Position numbers and translations under genes: made by a program
The notes under the pieces: generated by a model
Databases searched by the model: none
Told to the model about the DNA's origin: nothing
The model's input: the letters and a program-made list of their open reading frames with translations, nothing else
Assembly (NCBI GenBank): GCA_043798775.1
Contig: JAZDOL010000080.1
Location: 1-7,647, forward strand
Origin: CAZUEG01 sp043798775
Lineage (GTDB): Bacteria; Patescibacteriota; Minisyncoccia; Minisyncoccales; GWA2-46-15
Reading direction: 5' to 3'
DNA length: 7,647 bases
Shown: piece after piece, positions 1 to 5,780 of the stretch
How the letters are laid out: every line of letters begins with the position of its first letter
Numbering within the stretch: the stretch's first letter is position 1

Positions 1-265
1 CTTTTTTAATTACTTCCGCTCCCTCTCCGCCACGACCGATTAATAGTCCCGGACGAGCGCTTGAGATAATAATATTAATCTTCCGAGGGAATCGTTCGAT
101 TTCTACCTGATCAATCCCTGTGCCTCGTTTTTTCTTTTCGAAATACTGCCTGATTGCCAGATCTTCTTTCAAGTATTCCGCGAAATTATTTTTATAAAAA
201 CCACGGGCGCTCCAGTCAGCCGTTTCTCTCATGCGAAATGATTTTGGATGAACCCTATGTGTCAT
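1..265 (-). CDS. rpsC: 30S ribosomal protein S3, C-terminus beyond window edge
   Basis: S3 forms the mRNA entry channel with S4 and S5 and contributes to helicase activity there. The start is the ATG at 263-265, 21 nt after the rplV stop, and 88 complete codons are visible before the window ends. The reading begins MTHRVHPKSFRMRETADWSA and continues through GFYKNNFAEYLKEDLAIRQY to IEIERFPRKINIIISSARPG. It then enters the KH type-2 motif IGRGGEG, whose GxxG is at residues 77-80. The start differs from the common G-Q-K-V-[HN]-P opening but aligns with it at VHP. No Shine-Dalgarno is visible. About 60% of the protein (full length typically 210-240 aa) lies outside the window. Confidence 0.96.
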   Translation of the reverse strand, partial: MTHRVHPKSFRMRETADWSARGFYKNNFAEYLKEDLAIRQYFEKKKRGTGIDQVEIERFPRKINIIISSARPGLLIGRGGEGAEVIKK

Positions 266-286
266 ATTGAAATCGGATATTTGTCT

Positions 287-802
287 TTAGATTGATTTCC
301 GACGAAATATTTTACCTGGATTATTTGTTCTCATTCTGTTTTTCTTCCGCATATGAGACACCCTTATGGCAACTTTTGTTTTTCCTTGCGCTTTCTTAAC
401 TTTTTCCGAAACTATTTTTTCTGCTTTTTCTTGAGCAACAACCGGTAACTTACTATCTTGAGACAAATCCTTCACTGTTTCAAGAATAATCGTCACGTGA
501 GAACTTCTTTTTTTTATAAATGATGCGGTTCCACGAGCGCGAGCGCGAAATTTTCGTTGCTTATGTCCCTCATCAACAAATATTTTTGCAATATATAGAT
601 TATTTTCATTTAGACCAAAATTATTCTTGGCGTTACTAATCGCCGAATCCAAAAGTTTCAAAATTGGCAAGCATCCTTTCTTTATCGTAAACCGCAGAAG
701 ACCTTGGGCTTCTTGTGTTCTTTTTCCGCGAATCAATTCCGCGACCAAGCGTACTTTACGCGGAGCGATTTTCAATTCTCTTAGTTTAGCAATAACTGGC
801 AT
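287..802 (-). CDS. rplV: 50S ribosomal protein L22 with C-terminal extension
   Basis: L22 spans the large subunit, and its beta-hairpin forms part of the exit-tunnel constriction with L4. The core covers residues 1-110: IAPRKVRLVAELIRGK near the start, LDSAISNAKNN at 51-61, and the tunnel hairpin plus signature RKFRARARGTASFIKKRSSH at 83-102. A normal L22 ends soon after (about 110 aa). This one continues for about 60 residues with a Lys/Glu/Ala helix-like stretch (121-140) and a strongly basic tail (KKNRMR near 153-158, RRKS at the end), 171 aa in all. The ATG at 802 has no Shine-Dalgarno (CAGTTCCTCTACATT). The extension is uninterrupted, and the next gene, rpsC, starts 21 nt beyond its TAA, so it is not a frameshift artefact. 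Confidence 0.97.
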   Translation of the reverse strand: MPVIAKLRELKIAPRKVRLVAELIRGKRTQEAQGLLRFTIKKGCLPILKLLDSAISNAKNNFGLNENNLYIAKIFVDEGHKQRKFRARARGTASFIKKRSSHVTIILETVKDLSQDSKLPVVAQEKAEKIVSEKVKKAQGKTKVAIRVSHMRKKNRMRTNNPGKIFRRKSI

Positions 803-841
803 AATGTAGAGGAACTGATTATTTCTTATATCTGTCGTGAA

Positions 842-1168
842 TTATTTTTTTGCCGCCTCCTTCACCTTTACAATGTCCTTCTGTTCAACCTTAGATTCCA
901 TGTTTTTCTGCATCTTGCCACCGTGTCTTTGAAATTTTGTTGATGGTGAAAACTCTCCCAACTTGTGACCAACCATTTCCTCGTTGACCAATACAGATAT
1001 AAATTGTTTTCCGTTATGAACACCAAAGGTAAACCCAATCATTTCTGGGGTAATCGTTGACGAACGAGACCAGGTTTTGACTATCAATTTCGGATCTGGT
1101 CTCTTCCCGGCAATTTTCTTCAGAAGCCGGTCGAATACAAATGGTCCTTTTTTTAAACTTCTTGACAT
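842..1168 (-). CDS. rpsS: 30S ribosomal protein S19
   Basis: S19 lies in the 30S head, complexed with S13 near the A site and bridge B1a. The N-terminus MSRSLKKGPFVFDRLLKKI and the conserved VHNGKQFISVLVNEEMVGHKLGEFSP and TKFQRHGGK segments identify it. Length is 108 aa against about 92, with a C-terminal tail from about residue 89 that is rich in Lys, Glu and Val and ends VKEAAKK. The ATG is preceded by AAAGAAAGCAATATCC, which has no GGAG core. It lies 45 nt after rplB and 39 nt before rplV, the standard S10-operon position. Confidence 0.98.
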   Translation of the reverse strand: MSRSLKKGPFVFDRLLKKIAGKRPDPKLIVKTWSRSSTITPEMIGFTFGVHNGKQFISVLVNEEMVGHKLGEFSPSTKFQRHGGKMQKNMESKVEQKDIVKVKEAAKK

Positions 1169-1213
1169 GGATATTGCTTTCTTTATTAGCTTTTTCTTAG
1201 ACTACCTTTCGCT

Positions 1214-2017
1214 TTACTTATTCTTGCTTCTTCTTTGCATTATATATTTACTGGTCCACCTTTTCTTGTTGCGAGTTTTAACGCCTCTCGCCGGCTTACC
1301 CCAAGGAGTTTTCGGATACTTCATTCCGATACCAGTGCGCCCCTCGCCACCACCATGCGGATGGTCCACGGGATTCATTACTGTTCCCCTAACCCGCGGG
1401 CGAATTCCCATATGTCGCGTTACCCCAGCCTTCCGACGATTTTGATAACGATGTTCCGGATAAGAAACGGCTCCGATTGACGCATAGCATTTTGCCGATA
1501 CTTTCCGAATTTCCGTTGAAGGCATTTCTAAGTTAACAAATCCTCCCTCTGAAGACAATACCTTAGCGCCACTCCCAGCGCTTCTCACCAACACTCCTCC
1601 ACAATTCGGCTCTAATTCGATATTATAAACACTAACGCCAACGGGAATATTTTTTAACAACATTCGATTCCCTGGCTTAATCTCTCCTGCTTCATTTGTA
1701 ACGATTTCGTCATCAACTTTTAATATTCCTGGCGCCAACACATAGCACCGCTCTTTGTTTGGGTATTCGATAAGGGCGATAAATCCTGTTCGAAACGGAT
1801 CATATTCCATAGCAATCACCTTCCCGGGAATACCGATCTTATTTTGTTTAAAATCGATGATTCGATACATCTTTTTAGCGCCACCTCCCTTGTGGCGGGT
1901 GGTTATCCTTCCCGATGTTGCTCTCCCAACTCTTCTTTTCAACGCAATAGTCAGCCTTTTTTCTGGCTCTTTTTTTGACAATATTTTTCGCGGTGATATT
2001 TTCTTTTTCGTCTTCAT
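1214..2017 (-). CDS. rplB: 50S ribosomal protein L2
   Basis: L2 is one of the most conserved ribosomal proteins and is required for subunit association and peptidyl transferase activity. At 267 aa it is slightly short (273-277 usual). The RNA-binding domain (TTRHKGGGAKKMYRIIDFKQ) begins near residue 39, the SH3-like barrel follows, and the C-terminal signature MNPVDHPHGGGEGR, with the functionally important His in DHPHGG, is at 214-227, then TPWGKPARG. The shortening is at the N-terminus: the usual KYKPTSPGRR-type segment is replaced by MKTKKKISPRKILSKK. An in-frame TAG three codons upstream of the ATG rules out a longer N-terminus. No Shine-Dalgarno precedes the ATG (TATAGAATAAA). The gene lies 41 nt after rplW. 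Confidence 0.98.
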   Translation of the reverse strand: MKTKKKISPRKILSKKEPEKRLTIALKRRVGRATSGRITTRHKGGGAKKMYRIIDFKQNKIGIPGKVIAMEYDPFRTGFIALIEYPNKERCYVLAPGILKVDDEIVTNEAGEIKPGNRMLLKNIPVGVSVYNIELEPNCGGVLVRSAGSGAKVLSSEGGFVNLEMPSTEIRKVSAKCYASIGAVSYPEHRYQNRRKAGVTRHMGIRPRVRGTVMNPVDHPHGGGEGRTGIGMKYPKTPWGKPARGVKTRNKKRWTSKYIMQRRSKNK

Positions 2018-2058
2018 TTTATTCTATATTTAGTACCTATCTGTGACAGCAAATCGTT

Positions 2059-2544
2059 TTAACGCGCTATTATTTCAATTTTTTGCCCTTCTTTAACTGT
2101 GACTACCGCTTTTTTATACCCTTGGCGCCATCCGATATGTTTTCCGATGCGTCGTTTCTTCCTGGGAATATTTGCGATATTAACCGCCAAAACATCAACA
2201 TTATAGGTAACCTCTACCGCCTTCTTTACTTCGTTTTTTGTGGTATCTGGGGCAACCTTGAAAACATATTGATTATTTTCTGCCTGATCGGTAGATTTTT
2301 CTGTTAAAATTGGGGCCATTAGAACGCGATACGCGCTCTTATTAATAACCATTCCTCCCCTTAAGGGCTTTTTTACTTCAACAGAAATTCCTTCTGCCTC
2401 TTTCACGGATGGATTATTGGCCGTTTGCGTCTTTTGTTTACCACTTTTCTCCTTTTCTCGTTTCGCGCGCGCATTCAAGGAATTGGCCACTTTTTGCTTA
2501 TCCTGTTTGTTCTGTTTGTTTTTTAAAAAATCAAATACCGCCAT
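2059..2544 (-). CDS. rplW: 50S ribosomal protein L23 with long N-terminal arm
   Basis: L23 sits at the exit of the peptide tunnel and docks trigger factor and SRP. The family core begins near residue 73 (VLMAPILTEKSTDQ) and includes YVFKVAPDTTKNEVKKAVE, the loop PRKKRRIGKHIGWRQGYKK, and a final strand ending IEIIAR. The core is about 90 residues, as usual. The whole protein is 161 aa because of a 70-residue N-terminal arm (MAVFDFLKNK, then Lys/Gln/Glu/Ala-rich) that looks unstructured. The start is supported by its position one base after the rplD stop (TAATATG). An internal start at Met65 would give an ordinary-length L23, but it has no better initiation context. Similar arms occur in Parcubacteria-type L23 as far as I know. 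Confidence 0.96.
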   Translation of the reverse strand: MAVFDFLKNKQNKQDKQKVANSLNARAKREKEKSGKQKTQTANNPSVKEAEGISVEVKKPLRGGMVINKSAYRVLMAPILTEKSTDQAENNQYVFKVAPDTTKNEVKKAVEVTYNVDVLAVNIANIPRKKRRIGKHIGWRQGYKKAVVTVKEGQKIEIIAR

Positions 2545-2545
2545 A

Positions 2546-3199
2546 TTATTTTACCAAACGATCACTGATAGTTTTAACTGCTTTCTCTTCAAAAATGACA
2601 CTATTTGAGCTCACAAGATCGATTACATTCATTTCCATTGCGGTTGTGATCTTGATCTTCTCGATATTTCTTGCCGCCAATCGAATCATTTCGTTGCTGG
2701 AATCTAACACGAAAAGAAGATTTCGGTTCGCAACTTTCTTGTTTTTATCAAAAACGCCAATCATCGCTTTCGCTATTTCGACGAACAACTTTGTTTTTTT
2801 GTCCTTTACTGATAGCTGGTCAACAACAATTAGATTATTATTACTCGCCTGATAGGATAAAAGCATTTTAAGCGCCGAATGACCAACCTTTTTGTTAATC
2901 TTCTTTTTGAAATTTCTATCGGTTGCTGGCGCAAATGTTACTCCGCCACCCTTCCACAAAGGAGATCTTATCGATCCTTGCCTGGCGCGACCCGTTCCCT
3001 TCTGACGCCACGGCTTTTTCCCGCCACCAGAAACCTCTCCTCGTCCTTTTGCTTTAGCAGAAACCTGGCGTCGGTTAGATAAGCTAGAGACAACGACTTC
3101 GTTTATAAGATCGGTGTTCGGCTTCACTTCAAAAATTTCTTTTGGCAAAGTCATCTGTCCCGACTCAATTCCCTCCTGATTGTAAACCGTAATTTTCAT
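2546..3199 (-). CDS. rplD: 50S ribosomal protein L4
   Basis: L4 binds 23S rRNA domain I, and its long loop lines the constriction of the peptide exit tunnel. In E. coli it also represses its own S10 operon through the mRNA leader. The protein is 217 aa (usual about 205). The tunnel loop is intact at about 55-90, with SGGGKKPWRQKGTGRARQG followed by SPLWKGGGVTFAP. The C-terminal globular half runs from VGHSALKMLLS to the end. The ATG at 3199 has AATCAATCATCA before it and no Shine-Dalgarno. The gene is preceded by the structured 3216-3350 element, an attractive candidate for autoregulation by analogy, though nothing here proves binding. Its TAA is one base from the rplW ATG, which suggests translational coupling. 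Confidence 0.98.
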   Translation of the reverse strand: MKITVYNQEGIESGQMTLPKEIFEVKPNTDLINEVVVSSLSNRRQVSAKAKGRGEVSGGGKKPWRQKGTGRARQGSIRSPLWKGGGVTFAPATDRNFKKKINKKVGHSALKMLLSYQASNNNLIVVDQLSVKDKKTKLFVEIAKAMIGVFDKNKKVANRNLLFVLDSSNEMIRLAARNIEKIKITTAMEMNVIDLVSSNSVIFEEKAVKTISDRLVK

Positions 3200-3215
3200 T
3201 GATGATTGATTATTT

Positions 3216-3350
3216 GGTATACCCGCAGTCCCTCGGGTCTGAAGCTCGGGATCGATGACTTGCCGCGGGGAACTAAAATAATGAGGATTCCAAAGGAGGT
3301 TACTCCTTTGGTCGCTCTGCGGGGTTTAATGCCTCGCTGAGCGAAATACC
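3216..3350. other. Highly structured GC-rich intergenic element
   Basis: The rplC-rplD gap is almost filled by nested inverted repeats, given here on the plus strand. The ends GGTAT (3216-3220) and ATACC (3346-3350) are complementary. Inside, CCCG (3222-3225) pairs with CGGG (3266-3269) around two possible small hairpins at 3226-3241 (with a CUCG, YNMG-type tetraloop) and 3242-3261. A 9-bp hairpin lies at 3290-3311. Directly abutting it, 3312-3344 forms a 6+6-bp hairpin with a T-T mismatch and a TTTAATG loop. The 3312-3344 stem contains one G-U pair when read as plus-strand RNA, which becomes a C-A mismatch on the minus strand, so plus-sense RNA folds slightly better. It could be a non-coding RNA, an mRNA leader of rplD, or a dispersed palindromic repeat. 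No tRNA or named riboswitch pattern fits, and the fold is drawn by eye. Confidence 0.6.
3290..3311 (-). promoter_or_regulatory. Hairpin pairing SD-like and anti-SD-like sequences
   Basis: On the minus strand CCAAAGGAG (3303-3311) pairs without mismatch with CTCCTTTGG (3290-3298) around the loop TAAC. One arm holds AAAGGAG, a near-perfect Shine-Dalgarno sequence. The other, with the last loop base, reads CCTCCTTT, the same as the anti-Shine-Dalgarno core at the 3' end of bacterial 16S rRNA. It lies about 90 nt upstream of the rplD ATG, too far to act as that gene's normal ribosome binding site. Confidence 0.5.
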
Positions 3351-3370
3351 TTAAAAAAATATGCAATCTA

Positions 3371-3979
3371 CTATCTAGCTACTAATTCAAGAAGCCCGCC
3401 GTTAATTCCCGGAATCGCGCCCTTAATAGAGATGATCCCCATCCCTAAATCTATTTTTTCAACCTTGGCGCTTTTTATTGTTACCCGATCGGTTCCCATT
3501 CGTCCCGGCATCTTCTTTCCCTTGATAACTCTTTGTGGAAAAGACGTCCCCACAGAACCAATTGTTCTTTCTTCGTGTTTAGTTCCATGGGAAGCATTTC
3601 TACCGTGATGACTCCACCTTTTCACGACTCCCTGAAATCCTTTTCCTTTAGAAACGCCGGATATTTTAATTTTTTCCCCGATAACAAATGTTGAAGCATT
3701 AATTATATCGCCGGGTTTCATCTCTTTGTCTATCACGTCATTGCCCTTAACGCGGAATTCTGCAACATGACGATACTCCTTGCCTTTCATGGTTTTTTTT
3801 ACTTTTCTCTCTTTTTGTTTTCCGAATCCCACCTGAACCGCGTCGTATCCGTCAGATTTCTTTGTTTTAATCGTCAAAACGACACAAGGTCCAGCTTGAA
3901 CTAAAGTCACTGGCACTATCTTGCCCTCTTCGTTAAAAACTTGCGATGATCCAATTTTCTTTGCCAGTATGAATCTCAT
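3371..3979 (-). CDS. rplC: 50S ribosomal protein L3
   Basis: L3 is an early 50S assembly protein whose long extension reaches toward the peptidyl transferase centre. At 202 aa it is within the usual 200-215 range. The N-terminal strand MRFILAKKIGSSQVF and the VTLVQAGPCVV barrel segment are clear. The signature region runs from about 114 to 162: FQGVVKRWSHHGR, ASHGTKHEERTIGSVGTS, then RVIKGKKMPGRMG. The protein ends GGLLELVAR before a TAG. The ATG at 3979 is preceded by TTCAAGATT with no Shine-Dalgarno. Conventionally L3 sits close to S10 and L4, but here it is flanked by two unusually long structured gaps of 187 nt upstream and 171 nt downstream. It may therefore be transcribed from its own promoter. 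Confidence 0.98.
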   Translation of the reverse strand: MRFILAKKIGSSQVFNEEGKIVPVTLVQAGPCVVLTIKTKKSDGYDAVQVGFGKQKERKVKKTMKGKEYRHVAEFRVKGNDVIDKEMKPGDIINASTFVIGEKIKISGVSKGKGFQGVVKRWSHHGRNASHGTKHEERTIGSVGTSFPQRVIKGKKMPGRMGTDRVTIKSAKVEKIDLGMGIISIKGAIPGINGGLLELVAR

Positions 3980-4021
3980 AATCTTGAACGACTCTAATAT
4001 AATAACTTCATCCTACAACCT

Positions 4022-4047
4022 ATTATAATGTGAATATTAGTTCTCAA
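4022..4047 (-). promoter_or_regulatory. Possible promoter of rplC and downstream genes
   Basis: A perfect TATAAT lies at 4022-4027 on the minus strand, 42 bp upstream of the rplC ATG. The best upstream element is TTGAGA at 4042-4047, but the spacer is only 14 bp, shorter than optimal, and there is no TG extension of the -10. The position directly after the 4050-4074 hairpin supports a new transcription start. A start near 4015 would give a leader of about 36 nt. Confidence 0.45.
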
Positions 4048-4049
4048 TT

Positions 4050-4074
4050 GAAAGCCGGGCGATGCCCGGCTTTC
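4050..4074 (-). terminator. Strong GC-rich hairpin, possible rpsJ terminator
   Basis: This is a perfect 11-bp inverted repeat, GAAAGCCGGGC and GCCCGGCTTTC, around a 3-base loop (ATC on the minus strand). The stem is the strongest in the window, and its AAAGCC/GGCTTT foot resembles intrinsic terminators. Only three T's end the stem before C and AATTG, so the U-tract is poor and the termination call is tentative. A TATAAT for the next gene starts about 23 bases downstream, which fits a boundary between two transcription units. An attenuator or processing hairpin is the alternative. Confidence 0.45.
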
Positions 4075-4098
4075 CTGTGGCTAAAAATACGAGGGATC

Positions 4099-4116
4099 TT
4101 CGGTATTTGTACCGAA
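4099..4116 (-). other. Hairpin downstream of rpsJ
   Basis: On the minus strand TTCGGTA (4110-4116) pairs perfectly with TACCGAA (4099-4105) around a CAAA loop. A run of five T's (4083-4087) follows, but 11 bases after the stem, too far for a canonical intrinsic terminator. It is the first of two hairpins in the rpsJ-rplC gap and may contribute to 3'-end formation or mRNA stability. Confidence 0.4.
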
Positions 4117-4166
4117 AGAAACCATAAGCCATCAAACCGGTGCTTAAAAACGACTTGAAATAACCA

Positions 4167-4511
4167 CTACATCTTGATTTCGATATCAACGCCAGTTGGC
4201 AAGGTAAGGTTCGTTAAGGCTTCAATCACTTTCTGGCTTGGATTCAATATATCAACCAATCGCTTGTGAACCCGCATTTCAAATTGTTCCCGCGCATCTT
4301 TGTGAACGAACGAAGAACGATTTACGGTATACTTTCGAATCTCGGTTGGTAATGGTACTGGTCCAGAAACCTCAACTCCGTACCGCAAAGCGGTCTCAAC
4401 GATCTGTCTAGCGCTATTGTCGATAACCTTATTATCATAAGCGCGCAACTTGATCCTTAAGCGCGACTTCTCTTTAGGCCCTTCAGTTGTGTCTTCAATT
4501 TTCTTTGCCAT
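4167..4511 (-). CDS. rpsJ: 30S ribosomal protein S10
   Basis: S10 is a protein of the 30S head and also the NusE partner of NusB in transcription antitermination. The core RLRIKLRAYDNKVIDNSARQ begins at residue 17. It is followed by GPVPLPTEIRKYTVNRS, the ribosome-facing loop, and the C-terminal strand LTLPTGVDIEIKM. Length is 114 aa against about 102 in most bacteria. The excess is a charged N-terminal tail, residues 1-16, rich in Lys and Glu, likely disordered and located before the first strand. The ATG at 4511 is preceded by AACGAAACGAAG and no Shine-Dalgarno. A start closer to the core is not available as ATG, so the tail is probably real. It lies 48 nt after tuf. The 187-nt gap that follows holds hairpins and a -10 box, suggesting that S10 ends the tuf transcription unit. 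Confidence 0.98.
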   Translation of the reverse strand: MAKKIEDTTEGPKEKSRLRIKLRAYDNKVIDNSARQIVETALRYGVEVSGPVPLPTEIRKYTVNRSSFVHKDAREQFEMRVHKRLVDILNPSQKVIEALTNLTLPTGVDIEIKM

Positions 4512-4559
4512 CTTCGTTTCGTTACTTAAAGAACTATCCGATTCAATGATTAGAAGCGA

Positions 4560-5759
4560 TTATTTAATAATTTTAGTTACTATTCCCGCGCCAACTGTCT
4601 TGCCACCCTCGCGAATCGCGAAGCTTTGTTTTTCTTCAAGCGCCACTGGAGCAAAGAGTTTGACATTTAAACTCACGGTATCTCCCGGCATTACCATTTC
4701 CATTCCTTCGGGTAAAGTTACCTCCCCTGTCACATCAGTGGTACGGATATAGAATTGCGGTTTATACCCCTTGAAAAATGGGGTATGACGCCCACCTTCT
4801 TCTTTGGCCAAAACATAGATATCTGTTTCGAATTCAGTGTGAGGAATACTTGTTCCTGGTTTTGCCAATACTTGCCCTCTTTCCGCCTGTTCTTTTTCTA
4901 TCCCTCTTAACAAAACGCCGACATTGTCTCCAGCGCGCGCCTCGTCAAGCATTTTTCTAAACATTTCCATTGAAACGGCAACTGATTTCATTGTTGGTCT
5001 TAATCCCACTAATTCAACTTCATCGTTCGGATGCAATACCCCTCTCTCAATTCTTCCGGTAACAACGGTTCCTCTACCGGGAATAGTCATTACGTCCTCA
5101 ATTGCCATCAAGAATGGTTTTTCAATATCTCTTACTGGTTCGGGAATAAATTCATCAACGGACTTCATTAACTCGATAATCGGCAATGCTGCCGGATCAT
5201 CAGCCGATGTCGCTTCAAGCGCTTTAAGGGCCGAACCACGGATGATCGGCGTCGTGTCGCCCGGATAATTGTATTTCTTCAGGAGTTCGCGAATTTCCGA
5301 TTCCACCAGATCAATAATCTCCGGCTCGCTAACCATATCCACTTTATTCAAGAAGACAACCATTGCCGGCAATCCCACCTGACGCGCCAAAAGAACATGT
5401 TCTTTTGTTTGCGGCATCGGGCCATCGGGAGCAGAAACAACAAGAATCGCTCCATCCATTTGAGCGGCGCCGGTAATCATATTCTTAATATAATCGGCAT
5501 GACCCGGGCAATCGATATGAGCATAGTGTCTTTTTTCGCTTTCGTACTCCAAGTGAGAAACGGAAATTGTAACTCCGCGGGCCTTTTCTTCTGGGGCCGA
5601 ATCGATTTCGTCAACATTTCTCTTGTCGGCGCGATAACCTTTCAGCCCCATAATTTTCAAAATCGCCGCTGTTAACGTGGTCTTACCGTGATCGACGTGA
5701 CCGATGGTGCCGATGTTTAAGTGCGGTTTCGACCGCGAAAACTTTTCTTTTTCTGCCAT
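4560..5759 (-). CDS. tuf: Elongation factor Tu
   Basis: EF-Tu is the GTPase that carries aminoacyl-tRNA to the ribosomal A site. At 399 aa it matches the family length (394 in E. coli). All G motifs are present: G1 GHVDHGKT at 20-27, G2 RGVTI at 61-65 keeping the Mg-coordinating Thr64, G3 DCPGH at 83-87, G4 NKVD at 138-141 and G5 SALK at 176-179. Domain II (GRGTVVTGRIERG) and domain III (EEGGRHTPFFKGYKPQFY, ending FAIREGGKTVGAGIVTKIIK) follow. After RGVTI the usual asparagine-threonine pair is replaced by Ser66-Val67. The ATG follows an A-rich leader (TTATAAAAAAAT) with no Shine-Dalgarno. It probably has its own promoter at 5863-5890 and is co-transcribed with rpsJ, 48 nt downstream. Confidence 0.99.
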   Translation of the reverse strand: MAEKEKFSRSKPHLNIGTIGHVDHGKTTLTAAILKIMGLKGYRADKRNVDEIDSAPEEKARGVTISVSHLEYESEKRHYAHIDCPGHADYIKNMITGAAQMDGAILVVSAPDGPMPQTKEHVLLARQVGLPAMVVFLNKVDMVSEPEIIDLVESEIRELLKKYNYPGDTTPIIRGSALKALEATSADDPAALPIIELMKSVDEFIPEPVRDIEKPFLMAIEDVMTIPGRGTVVTGRIERGVLHPNDEVELVGLRPTMKSVAVSMEMFRKMLDEARAGDNVGVLLRGIEKEQAERGQVLAKPGTSIPHTEFETDIYVLAKEEGGRHTPFFKGYKPQFYIRTTDVTGEVTLPEGMEMVMPGDTVSLNVKLFAPVALEEKQSFAIREGGKTVGAGIVTKIIK

Positions 5760-5780
5760 ATTTTTTTATAAACTGCTTAT

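Noticed and set aside
3270..3300. Minus-strand six-codon leader peptide starting TTG about 9 nt after the AAAGGAG in the rplD leader, ending TAG
   Set aside because: The start codon is weak, the peptide is very short and overlaps the hairpin arm; nothing but spacing supports it.
3281..3340. Plus-strand 19-codon frame (MRIPKEVTPLVALRGLMPR) within the structured element
   Set aside because: Most of it is dictated by the two hairpins and no proper ribosome binding site precedes it. If the element is dispersed, similar peptides will appear at the ends of other spurious frames.
3216..3350. tRNA, tmRNA or SRP RNA in the rplC-rplD gap
   Set aside because: No T-arm GTTCRANNC motif on either strand, no 7-bp acceptor pair at tRNA spacing, and no SRP GGAAGCAGC-type core.
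3980..4010. Five-codon minus-strand ATG frame just upstream of rplC
   Set aside because: Too short and without any supporting signal; expected by chance in AT-rich sequence.
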